Shown here piece after piece: positions 1 through 12,800 of a DNA stretch of 64,000 nucleotides (the stretch's first letter is position 1; every line of letters starts with the position of its first letter). Position numbers and translations under genes: made by a program. The stretch comes from Impatiens glandulifera. Taxonomy: Eukaryota > Streptophyta > Magnoliopsida > Ericales > Balsaminaceae. Under the pieces are notes generated by a model. It saw only the letters and a list, made by a program, of their open reading frames with translations. It did not search any database and was not told the DNA's origin. The stretch lies in the NCBI RefSeq assembly GCF_907164915.1, contig NC_061866.1, forward strand, positions 44,642,320 through 44,706,319, in the 5' to 3' direction.

Positions 1-41
1 GAGATTATTTAGTTATTGATTAATAAATATAATATTTATGA

Positions 42-185
42 GTGAGGGAATTTAGTAAGGGAATGACATGGCATTACTGGTTGGAAAATGTAAAAGTGGG
101 AGAAAAAAAGAGAAAAGAGAGAAATTATTTTATTTTTTCAGCGAATAAGATTATGCTACATCATTCCCTTACCAAATTCCCTCAC
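42..185. mobile_element. Small MITE-like inverted-repeat element
   Basis: The two ends (42-66 and 161-185) are inverted repeats of 25 bp with one mismatch; each end reads GTGAGGGAATTT inwards. The 94-bp centre is AT/purine-rich with no coding potential. The shape (144 bp, long terminal inverted repeats, no ORF) is that of a non-autonomous DNA transposon. A clean target-site duplication could not be identified, so the superfamily is left open. Confidence 0.65.
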
Positions 186-815
186 CTAAAATAAATGAAT
201 AATAATTTATTTAGATGATATTTTTAGATTTTCTTGTAATTATATTATTTTTGTATATATTAAGTTCAAATGTATTGAAAAATTAAGTTAACTTTTATAC
301 AAATTTTAATTACATCTATATTTTTAGTGTCAATATGTCTACTCAATACTTTGTACATAGATATATAATTCTAAATTCTCCCTATATCTTCATAACACAA
401 TCATATTATTGTTTTCGTGTTCAATCTACTTTAAATATGAAATGAACTTTAGGAGAGAGAGAAACAATCAACTTTGGAGATATTTTTTGAAAAAATAAGA
501 CTTATTAATGTGTTTGAAAATTAGTTTTTTTAATGAAATGTATTCCTAATATTTTATTTAAAATATAGTGATTATTCATCAGGCTTATAAAAACTTCGTT
601 AGTATTTATTCTTTAAGCCTATTTTAAAGACTTAAATGCATTGAATCGGAATTATTCTTTAAGACTATTTGATCAAGTTGGAAGAAATTTATTCATTAGA
701 CAAGGTTATTCATTTATGTAGTCTATTTATTTTTGAATAAACGAACTAATTAATAAATAAATATATATATTATATAATTATTCTTTTTAATAATAATTTA
801 TTTATTTCCTATTAA

Positions 816-846
<31 letters not shown>

Positions 847-1022
847 CTAAATTAATCTCTAATTAGTTATTATTATTTTTATTTCATATTAAAATTTAAA
901 ATAATATTTATCATTAAATATTATATGTGTACGAACTAATTAATAAATAAATTTATATATATATATTATATAATTAATCTTTCTAATAATAATTTATTCA
1001 TTAGTTTTTTATTTACTTCCTA

Positions 1023-1023
1023 T

Positions 1024-1100
<77 letters not shown>
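1023..1100. repeat. (TA)n microsatellite
   Basis: Nearly uninterrupted AT dinucleotides inside one unit of the surrounding array. Equivalent tracts occur at about 3168-3221 and 3990-4034. Confidence 0.95.
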
Positions 1101-1799
1101 TAAATTAATCTCTAATTATTTATTATTATTTTTATTTCATATTAAAATTATGTATAATATTAAATTAAAAATAATATTTATCATTAAATTAATGATAAAA
1201 TATTGATTACCAATATTAACGATATTTTCTCTATAAAGTCAAAAAATATATTATTTAAATATAATTGAAAAATGCATTAAAAAGAAAAAGAGAAAACAAA
1301 AAAATGTCTAAACAATACAAGGTCTGAAAATGAATGATATATATAAATTTGATTAGCTAGTAATGAGTAGATGAACTAAAAAATGTTTAATGGATTATAT
1401 ATAATAAGTAAATAAATATAATTGAGAGGAAGAAGATTAATTAATTATATATATATAATATCGTTAAAATTTATAATTTTTTATAATTTATTTAATTTAT
1501 TAGATTTTATAATTAGTACTTGATCCTATATCTAATTGGACAAATAGTTAGCTAAAAATATACATTTGTATATATAAAAATATACATTTGTATGGAACAA
1601 TTAATAAGTAATGTTTGAGACATTATATATATAATTAATTCTTTTTAAATTAAAAAAAAAATACTATTCAATTAAGTGAGAAATAATTAACTTAGAAATA
1701 AACTAAAGATATGAAAATATTAAACAACTGAATTTTGATAATGTTTAATTAGAATAAAGCTAGATGTTTAATTAGAATTAAGCTAAGTTGTCTATTTGT

Positions 1800-2912
1800 T
1801 TTTGTGCAGGTGCATTAGACTATGCTAACTTAGACATAGTTAGACGTGGTAGTCTAACTTTTTTAGACTTGTCTAAAGGGTAACGTAGTTAGACGTGGTA
1901 GTCTAACTCCTTTAGACTTGGTCTAAAGGGTAACGTAGTTAGACGTGGTAGTCTAACTCTTTTAAACTTGGTCTAAAGGGATGCGTAATTAGACGAGGAC
2001 GTATAACTCCTTTAGACTTGGTCTAAAGTGATGCGTAGTTAGTCTAACGGAGCACGTTTAATACCTTGCTTTAGCAGCCGTTTGAAAAAACATACATCTA
2101 ACTACGATCAATTAGTTGTCTGTTACTCCTGCTCCACTCACTTCTATGCAGTCTGACAAGCTAGTTAATTTTATCAAATGAACGAACGCCTTGTACGCAA
2201 ATATCCTTCCAACTGCTTGTCTAGTACAAGACAATATCAAAGGATATTCGGCGCACTACCAATTCGGTATGGCCACGATCCATTTGCTTAGAGTCTGTTG
2301 CATTTTGGTAATATGGGAGGCCTTCCAACGGACACTTGCCACGTGTCCACAAAAAAGATTCGACAGTTGGTGTCCTTCTACTACAAATAGATGTTTAAGG
2401 ACAACGGACGAATCACCATTAATCTTACCTAACCTTATTGAAGTCACTTGTTACTGACTTAAACATTTGCTTACTCATTCACTCTTGCTCCTACTGATTT
2501 CTATCATTAAAGCTCAAGAGAGAAAATCAATTATTGTCTAGCTCTGAGAATATTGTTGAGAATATTGTAAGTTGAACAGAGGTTGTTCTGTTCAACAGAG
2601 AGTTAGCTAGCTTAGTAAGTTGTATTTGATTCAAAGTATTTAGTGGATATCCTTCTGGTTGCGGAAGAAAGGGTGACGTAAGAGGGTTTGCTCTGAACAT
2701 CCATAAACAACTTCATGTGTTTTTTACTTTCTGTCATTTATCTTCCATCGGTTCAAAGCTTCAAATCCGATGAAAACTTCCGTACTTGAATCTATTTCAA
2801 GAGTTCGAAATATTTATGAAAAATAGAAACAAATACTAATCCCTCACAGAATTATTATCGAATCATTTATCATAAACTATTATTAATAGTCAGACCATTG
2901 GTAACACTTATC
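1800..2912 (+). mobile_element. LTR-like retroelement fragment or solo LTR (family A, copy 1)
   Basis: This segment has a higher GC content than the flanking AT-rich array and interrupts it. It is homologous, in reverse orientation, to 61,342-62,876. Shared landmarks in the same order are AATTCGGTATGGCCACGATC (2263-2282), TATTGTAAGTTGAACA (about 2564), AACAGAGAGTTAGCTAGC, AAAGGGTGACGTAAGAGG (about 2668) and GAACATCCATAAACA. The layout is a tandem-repeat block, a promoter-like stretch and a long non-coding tail, which suits a retrotransposon LTR (U3-R-U5). No polymerase or gag coding is present, so a solo LTR is likely. The exact ends and target duplication are uncertain. Confidence 0.6.
1838..2050 (+). 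repeat. 50-bp tandem repeat, four copies
   Basis: Four consecutive units of 49-50 bp begin near 1838, 1887, 1937 and 1987, each starting TAGTTAGACGTGGTAGTC or a close variant and containing TTTAGACTTGGTCTAAAG. Each unit carries an ACGT core (AGACGTGG in the first three). A partial fifth unit starts at about 2037. The array lies upstream of the conserved promoter-like part of the LTR-like element. Confidence 0.85.
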
Positions 2913-3165
2913 ATAATAAATATATTTAACTATACAATTTTTTTGGATAAAAACATATATTATAATAAAATATATTTAATTGTACACCTTGTAAGATAAA
3001 ATCATACAGTGTATCTTATAAACAATGATTGAAACAAACATAATCGATAAATATATCTTTTTACGGACTAATTAATAAATAAATTTAAATGTATATAACT
3101 AATTTTTTAAATTTCAAAAAAATAATAATAATTTATTCATTAATTTATTATTTAATTCACTCCAT

Positions 3166-3223
<58 letters not shown>

Positions 3224-3981
3224 AAATTAATTTCTAATTAGTTATTATTATTTTTATTTCATATTAAAATTATGTATAATATTAATATTTATCCCTAAAT
3301 TAATGGTAAAAGATTGATTAGAAATATTAATGATATTTTCTCTATAAAGTCAATAAATACATTATTTAAATATAATTGAAAATGCATTAATATGAGAAAA
3401 AAATATAAAAAAAGGTGTAAACTATAATAAATAAATAAAAAATCTCAAAATGAATGATTTATATAAAATGTAGAAGTGATGAGTAGATAGACTAAAAAAT
3501 ATTAATGAATTATATATATAATAAATAAATAAATAAAATGCAAGGAAGAAAAAAAAAATTATGTATATATACTTAACAAAGTTAAAATTAATTTAATTAA
3601 ATTTTTTTTATTGTATTTATAATTAGTATTTAACAATAAAAAGATTATTTTAAGTGGATCAGTGCTTATTTTTACATAATGATTAATTGAATATATCTAA
3701 TCTTAGAAATGGTTAGATAAAAATATAAGGTATCTTCTTTACACAAATTAAAAAAAAATACTTTTAAGTTAATCATTTAATAGTACAAATTATTAGATAA
3801 AAACATCTTTAGGATATTGAAAAGACATATTCGTACAAATATTTAGACAAAAACAAATCTTTTTTATACGGACTAATTAATAAATAAATTTAAATATATA
3901 TATATATAATTAATATTTAAAAATTAAAAAAATAATAATAATAATTTATTCATTAATTTTTTATTTAATTCATTCTATTCT

Positions 3982-4037
<56 letters not shown>

Positions 4038-7000
4038 AAATTAATCTCTAATTAGTTATTATTATATCTATAATAATAAAATTTAAAATAATATTTATCC
4101 CTAAATGGTAAAAGTTTGATTAGCAATATTAATCATATTTTCTCTATACATTATATAAATATAATTGAAAAATGCATTAATATGACAAAAAAATATATTC
4201 ATACAAATTATTAGATAAAAATATAGTGTATTTTTCTTTAATATACATACTAACAAAAATAATTTTACATTAAAAACATAATATGTATCTTCTATATTCT
4301 ATAGACAATGAAACTAATTGTCAAATAAAAATAATAAATTGTAGATAAAAACATTTTGTGTATCTTCTGTACACAATGATTGAAACAGACATAATTTATT
4401 TATTATTTTTTTATTAATTCACTCTATTTAATATATATATATATATACCAAATTAATTAGTTATTATTATTTTTATTTCATATTAAAATTATGCATAATA
4501 TTAAAATTTAAAATAATATTTATCCCTAAATTAATGGTAAAAGATTGATTAGCAATATTAATAATATTTTCTCTATAAAGTCAATAAATGCATTATTTAA
4601 ATATAATTGAAAATGCATTAATATGAGAAAAAAAACATAAAAAATGTGTAAATTATAAAAAAAAAAAAAAACAAATCTCAAAATGAATGATTTATATAAA
4701 ATTTAGAAGTGATGAGTACATAGACTAAAAAATATTAATGAATTATATAATAAATAAATAAATAAATAAATTGCAAGTAAGAAAAAAAAATTATGTATAT
4801 ATATACTTAACAAAGTTAAAATTAATTTAATTAAATTTTTTTATTGTATTTATAATTAGTATTTAATCATAAAAATATTATTTTTAAGTGGATCAGTGCA
4901 TTTTTTGACACAATTAATTAATTGAATATATCTAATCTTAGAAATGGTTAGATAAAAATATAATGTATCTTTTATACACAAATTTTAAAAAAAAAATACT
5001 TTTAAGTCAATCATTTAATAGTACAAATTATTAGATAAAAACATCTTTACACAAAAATTGAAAAGACATAATCGTACACACATTAGACAAAAACAAATCT
5101 TTATAGACTAATTAATAAATAAATTTAAATATATATATATATATATATAATTAATATTTCAAATTTTCAAAAAGATAATAATAATATATTCATTAATTTT
5201 TTATTTAATTCATTCTATTAAATATATATATATATATACCAAATTAATCTCTAATTAGTTATTATTATTATTTTTATTTCATATTAAAAATATGTATAAT
5301 AATAAAATTTAAAATAATATTTATCCCTAAATTAATGTTAAAAGTTTGATTAGCAATTTAATCATATTTTCTCTATACATTATTTAAATATAATTGAAAA
5401 ATGCATTAACATGAAAAAAAAATATATGTTCATACAAATTATTAGTTAAAAATATAGTGTATTTTTCTTTTACATAAATCCTAACAAAAATAATTTTACT
5501 TTAAAAACATAATATGTATCTTCTATAGACAATGAAACAAATTGTCAAATAAAAACAATAAATTTAAATTGTAGATAAAAACATTTTGTGTACCTTCTGT
5601 ACACAATGATTGAAACAGACATAATTCTACAATACAAGTAAAATAAAAATATATCTTTGTATGGATTAATTAATAAATAAATTTAAATATAATATACATA
5701 ATTAATCTTTGTAAATTTCAAAAATATAATAATAATTTATTCATTATTTTTTTTATTAATTCACTCTATTTAGTATATATATATATATATATATATATAT
5801 ACCAAATTAATTAGTTATTATTATTTTTATTTCATATTAAAATTATGTATAATATTAAAATTTAAAATAATATTTATCCATAAATTAATGGTAAAAGATT
5901 GATTAGTAATATTAATAATATTTTCTTTATAAAGTCAATAAATGCATTATTTAAATATAATTGAAAAATGCATTAATATGAGAAAAAAATACAAAACAAT
6001 ATGTAAATTATAAAAACAAATCTCAAAATGAATGAGTTTTTAAGTGATGAGTAGATAGACTTAAAAAATATTAATGAACTATATATATAATAAATAAATA
6101 AAATGTGAGAAAAAAGAAAAAGTTAATTATGTATTTATACTTAACACAGTTAAAATCAAATAAATTGATTTTTTCATTAGATTTTTTTATTGTATTTATA
6201 ATTAGTACAATATTAAGATAATAAAATATATATAATCTTATATTAGATAAAAACAGAAGTGTATTTTCTTTACACAAATCCTAAAAAAAATATTTTTAAA
6301 TGAATCAATGTACAAATTGTCAAATAAAAACATAGTTTTGTACATGTACAGACTAATTAATAAGTAAATTTAAATATATATATATATATATATATAATTA
6401 ATCTTTCTAAATTTAAAAAAGATAATAATAATTTTGTCATTAACTTTTTTTTATTTAATTCACTCTATAATATATATATATATATACCAAATTAATCTCT
6501 AATTAGTTACTATTATTTTTATTTAATATTAAAATTATGTATAATATAAAATTTTTAAATAATATTTATCCCTAAATTAATGGTAAAAGAATGATTAACA
6601 ATATTAATGATATTTTCTCTGTAAAGTATTGAAATTCTTTATTTAAAACTAATTGAAAATGCATTAATATGAGAAAAAATACAAAAAAAAAAAAAAGGTG
6701 TAAACTATAAAAAAAAAAATCTCAAAATAAATGATTTTATAAGTGATGAGTAGATTGACTAAAAAATATTAATGAATTATATATATTATAAATAAATAAA
6801 ATGCTAGGATGAAGAAAAAATTAATTATGTATTAAATTAATTAATTTTTTATTATATTTATAATTAGTATTTAATCATAAAAATGTTATTTTTAAGTGAA
6901 TGAGTGATATATTACTTTGGTGAGTCAGTGTATATTCTTTATACACAATAATTGAAACATACATAATCATACAAATGGTTAGATAAAAACATATCTTTGT

Positions 7001-9370
7001 ACGGACTAATTAATAAATAAATACAAAAATAAATATATATATATATATATTATAATTAATCTTTTTAAATTTCAAAAGGATAATAATAATTTATTCATTA
7101 ATTTTTTTATTTAATTCACTTTATTAAATATATAAATATATATATATACCAAATTAATTTCTAATTATTATTATTAGTTTTATTCATATTAAAATTTAAA
7201 ATAATATCAAATTTTAAAATAATATTTATCCCTAAATTAATGGAAAAAGATTAATTAGCAATATTAATGATATTTTCTTTATAAAGTAAAGGAATAATGA
7301 ATATAATAGAAAATGCATTAATATGATAAATAAAAATACAAAAAATGTGAAAACTATAAAAAAAAATTCTCAAAATGAATGATTCATATAAATTTTATAA
7401 GTGGTGAGTAGATAGACTAAAAAATATTAATTAATTATATATAATAAATAAATAAAATGCAAGGAAGTATAAGAAATTAATTATATATATATATACTTAA
7501 CACATTTAAAGTTAAATTAATTAATTTTAGAATTAACTTTTTATTATAATTTTTTTATTGTATTTATAATTAGTATTTAATCATAAAATATTATTTTTAA
7601 GTGAATTCATTTATAATTTTAATAGAATATATTTCATCGTACAAATTGTCGTATGTATTTTCTGTACATAATGATTGAAACAAATTGTATAATAATAATA
7701 ACAAATTGTCAGATAAAACAACTATCATTTTACAAATTCTCAAATAAAAATTAAATGAGTACTTTGATACACAATGATTTAAACCGACATAATCTTACAA
7801 ATTGTCAAATAAAAACATATTTTTTTACGAATTAATTAATAAATTAATTTAAATATATTAATCTTTCTAAATTTTAAAAAGATAATAATAATTTATTCAT
7901 TAATTTTTTATTTAATACACTCTATTAAATATATATATATATATACCAAATTAATCTCTAATTAGTTATTACTAGTTTTATTTCATATTAAAATTATGTA
8001 TAATATTAAGATTTTAAATAATATTTATCCCTAAATTAATGGTAAAAGAATGATTAGCAATATTAATGATATTTTTTCTATAAAGTAAAGGAATGCATTA
8101 TTTAAATATAATTGAAAATGCATTAATATGAAAAAAAAATAATAAAAATGTAAAAACTATAAAAAAAAATCTAAAAATGAATGATTTATATAAATTTTAT
8201 AAGTGATGAATAGATAGACTCAAAAATATTAATGAATTATATATATAATAAATAAATTAATTAAATGCAATGAAAAAGAAAAAATTAGTTATGTATATAT
8301 ACTTAACATAATTAAAATTAAATAAAATTTTTTTATTGTATTTATAATTAATATTTAATCATAAAAATATTATTTTTAAGTGAATCGGAATAGAATATAT
8401 TTAATCCTTAAAATTGTCAGATAAAAACATACTCGTGGCGTGGTGTATCTTCTGTACACAATAATTGAAACAAATTGTCAGATAACATATACCGGAATAT
8501 CTTCTTTACACAATGATTGAAACTAATTGTCAGATAAAATATACTGTAACGGAATATCTTCTGTACACAATGATTGAAACAGACATAATCGTACAAATTG
8601 TCAGATAAAAACAGACTAATTAATAAATAAATTTAAATATATGTATATTATATATATAATTAATCTTTCTAAATTTCAAAAAGATAATAATAATTTTTTT
8701 ATTAATTAATTTTTTTATTTAATTTATTCTATTTTATATATATATATGTTTGTATATATACCCAATTAATCTCTAATTTATTATTATTTTTATTTCATAT
8801 TAAAATTTAAAATAATATTTATCTCTAAATTAATGCTAAAATATTAATTATCAATATTAATAATATTTTATCTATAAAGTCAAAATATATTATTTAAATA
8901 TAACTGAAAAATACATTAACCTGATAAAGAAAAAGAATATTCAACAAAATGTGTAAACTATAAAAAGTCTCAAAATGAATTATATATATAAATTTTCTAG
9001 TGATGAGTAGATGAATGATTAATAAATTATATATAATAAATAAATAAATATAATTGAGAGGAAGAAGAATTAATTAATTATATATATCTATATATATTTA
9101 CCTAACATTGTTAAAATTTATTATTTTTTATAATTAATTAATTTTATTAGATTCTATAATTCGTACTTAATTCTATATCTAATTAGACAAATATTTAGAT
9201 AAAAATATATATTTGTACGGAATAATTAATAAGTAAAGTTTGTGACATTTTATATATTATTAATCTCTTTCCTAAATTAAAAAAAAATACTATTCATTAG
9301 ATTTTACTTTAATTTACTATATTAAATATAAATATTTTTATTATAAATCATAAATTTAAATCAGTCATAA

Positions 9371-9877
9371 AAATGAATTATTAAATAAAATAATATAAAA
9401 GCCACCTAGTTAAAGAAAGAAAGAAAGAAAGGGATGGGAATTAAAAATGAATGAAATAAAAAGTAAGAATGAAAAAGAGAGATAAGGTTTTAAATGTATA
9501 AGCGACAAAACACGACAGTCGGGAGTGTATTTCACGCGCGAGGGGAGAGAAACAAGATGGTCTTATTGGACGCCGCTTGGAGGTGATTTCTGTACACGCC
9601 ATCCTTCATGCAAGTGAGTATCAAAAATTGTTTGATTCAGATTACGATGTATGAGAGAGACTCCAAAATTGCCCATTAATCCTCTACTGTACAGAACAGA
9701 AGAGAGAGAAGAAGAAGAAGAACAGCAGCAAGTATTATTGATTGACCTCGAAAAACCTTTATTTTCTTCCCTCTTCTTCAATTTCCACCTATATTTATTT
9801 ACAGACTGCCTGCCCCCTTTATCTATCTATCTATCTCTCTTGTTTTGTATCCCATGCGAGCTTCATTCTGATCAGTA
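9371..9877 (+). promoter_or_regulatory. Upstream region and 5' leader of the PAS-Raf kinase gene
   Basis: Low-complexity AT-rich DNA ends near 9480 and gives way to more mixed sequence. The last 190 bases before the ATG are typical of a plant 5' leader: a GA/GAA-rich run at 9692-9725 and CT-rich stretches at 9758-9845. No confident TATA box is assigned. Confidence 0.4.
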
Positions 9878-12800
9878 ATGGAAATACCTCCAGCTGAAGA
9901 GTTACTTAAGAAGATCCAAGAACTAGAAATTGGTCAGTTTGAGCTTAAACATGAACTGTCAAAGCTCGTTGTTTCCGCCGGTCCTAAATCGATTGCCAAT
10001 CAACATCATGGTGGCGGTGGGAGTCACCAGAGGCCTCATTCACTCTCTCCGCAACGCTCTGGCTCGCCCAGGAGGATTGATGCTTCCGCTTGCAGGTTAG
10101 GAGGAGGTGCAGCGTCCTCGACTAAAGCTTCGACTTCTTATCGGCATTCATCGCCTCTGCAGAGAGAGAGTCGGATTAAGGATCAACCTATTACAGACGA
10201 ACCCAGAGATGTCTTTGGGCCGCCTGCTCCGCCGTTTACCAACATGCAGTACCTGAACATATTGGAGTCAATGAGCCAAGCGGTTCATATATTTGATCTC
10301 AACGGTCTTATAATTTACTGGTGAGTGCTCAAATCTTTCTGTATTTGGTAATTTCATTACTCAATTCTCGATTATGGTATTTCATTCTTTCAACTGTCTT
10401 TGGGTTTGGCTTTGGTTAGTTAATTACTACTATACTTCTTCACTAGAAGCTTTTTACCTAATTTTCTTTTCTGTGCAGGAATCGATCAGCTGAAAACCTT
10501 TATGGGTATTCTTCGGCTGAAGCTGTGGGTCAGAATTCTATTGAGCTGCTTGTAGATGTCCGAGATCACTCTTTTGCTGAGAACATCGTGAATAGGGTGT
10601 CTATGGGTGAGAGCTGGACTGGGCAATTTCCTGTCAAGAACAAGAGAGGAGATAGTTTTGTAGTTGTTGCTTCCAACACTCCATACTATGGTGATGACAA
10701 CCATACTTGTGTTGGTATTATATGTGTAACAAATGATTCGCGCCCTTATCAAGAAATGATGTCTTCAATCTCATGTACCAAGAGTTTAGAGACAAATCAG
10801 ACCATTAGCCGTCCACGGCTCCTTGCCTCAGCCAAACTTGGTATTGATCCTCTGCAGCCACTCCAAGTTGCAATTGCTTCGAAAATATCTAATTTGGTTA
10901 GTGCCTTGTCTACTCATGTGATTTGTTTAAGTCTTGTTTATAGTGATTGATTGTTGAAAAAATGGATACAGGCATCCAAGGTTAGTAACAAGGTTAAGTT
11001 AAAAATGAAAACTGGAGATGGCAATATCTGTCATGAAGGTGGGAGTGGTGATAGTCATCATTCAGCAGATCACAGCTTTGCAGATTTAGGTTTAGGTTTA
11101 GCTGACCACAAAGAAGATGCAAATTCCAGTGGCGCAAGTACTCCAAGAGGTGACAGGATTGCATCTCCATTTGGCGTGTTTTCACAGATTGTACGTGAAG
11201 AACAGTCTAAGGATTCTTCTGGTGATGAAAGTGAAGGGAAATCTGGGATTCACAAGATCATTACATCAAAAGCTGAAGCCTGGATGGATAAGAAAGGATT
11301 AGCTTGGCCATGGAAAGGGAATGATCAGGAAGGATCAGAGAATAATAAAGGCACACGTTTTGGCTGGTCTTGGTTGCATAAGGATCAAGAGAATGAACCT
11401 ACAACAAGTCATCATAAGGGTTCTTTTTCTGGTGGTCCTGGAAAACAAGAAAATCAAGTAAGTGATGGTAATAGGGCTGCCAACAATGAAGCTCCCTCAG
11501 GGTCCTGGTCTTCGTCTTGCAATGTTAACAGCAATAGCAGTTCAAGTAGTCATGGAAGTACCAGCAGTAGTACTGCTGTTAATAAACCTGACATGGATGA
11601 TTGTTTGGATTGTGAGATACCCTGGGAGGACATGAAAATGGGAGAACAAATTGGCCAGGGTAATGATCTTCTTCTTTCTCTTCTTTGGAAAATGGATAAC
11701 TAATTTGTTAAAAAAATTAAACCCAAAAGTCTTTACAGTTTACACGACAAAGTAAAGAAATTGGAAACATTTAACCATTCCAAAAATCAAAACAAACAAC
11801 AAATAAAAAATACATTGTTTATTTGAACCACCTAACAAACAAAAACTCTTCATCTTAATGGCTTTGTTTCCTAATTTGCTCTCAATTACCTTCTTTGATT
11901 TATTAACTTACATACAATAAACATCTCTTAGTTTAGTATTGTTATGTCAGATTTTCTTCTTATCTTCTTTGTTTGCTGCAATTGTTGTCTAGTTCATGAG
12001 AATATAACATAAAAAAAAATTAAGGCACCACTACTCCTTGTATGCTACTTCTGCATTAGCTCTTAGTTTCATGATTAAATTATTATAGGTTTTTGTTGAT
12101 TATTATTGACAAATTATTGCATATTATTAAAGCCTTGTTTGTTGAAGGGTTATTTGGATTTACCCTTATTACCCTATCATGAATCAAATCATCAACTAAA
12201 ATACTTTATTTTTTAAAACATTTTAAAACATTTAATAAAAGGAATATTTTTATCATTTAACCCAAATAATATACTTTTTCATCAAACAATATTTTTTTTT
12301 TCAAATAATTGGATTATTTCAAGAAACACCACATCCAACAAGCTCTAAATTTGGTAATTTTTCATATTTTGTTTTATGTGTTAGGTTTAGGTTTTTAGGT
12401 TTTAGTACTAGAGGGTGCATAAATAGTAAATTAGCCACTGAAAATATTATGTTATTTACATTTCTGTCTAGTTAGGCCAACTGTCATTCTGTTACAAATA
12501 AGACAAACCTCTATACTTCACAAATAAAAGGTTGAGGGAATGAACATCAAAGAATCAATGAAGGATGGACATCTTTCTTCTATAAATCCTAAATTTATTA
12601 CATGATATTCTATATTCTCATCTAAATTTATATATATAATATACTTATTGCTGCTAATTACCATCTTTCTATGTGAAAATGAGCACCCTTTCAGGTTCTT
12701 GTGGAACAGTGTACCATGGTATGTGGTATGGATCGGTATGTTTGTTCAGCTCCACTTGAATCCTCTTTTATTTTGAGCTAACATTGTAATAAAATAATAA

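Larger units (their letters stand above)
739..9370. repeat. AT-rich complex tandem repeat array, units ~0.55-1.2 kb
   Basis: The same blocks recur in the same order: a start like ACGGACTAATTAATAAATAA (near 741, 931, 3063, 3868, 5106, 5661, 6349, 7001, 7827, 8611, with a weak one at 9217), a (TA)n tract, CCAAATTAATCTCTAATTAG, TTTATTTCATATTAAAATTA, a block ending ATATTTTCTCTATAAAGT, a block around TGATGAGTAGATAGAC, then ATTGTATTTATAATTAGTAT and CAAATTGTCAGATAAAAACA. Spacing between starts is roughly 550-1240 bp because the TA tracts and some blocks vary. No unit has a usable ORF. The array is interrupted at about 1.8-2.9 kb by an LTR-like insertion. It resembles a diverged local tandem array rather than a uniform satellite. 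Confidence 0.8.

Noticed and set aside
2191..2457. 88-residue frame
   Set aside because: It lies in the body of the LTR-like element, has no recognisable domain, and the corresponding part of copy 2 does not keep the frame.
9563..9781. Minus-strand frame overlapping the kinase leader
   Set aside because: Ser-rich stretch is the complement of a GAA/GA-rich plant 5' leader; no conserved motif.
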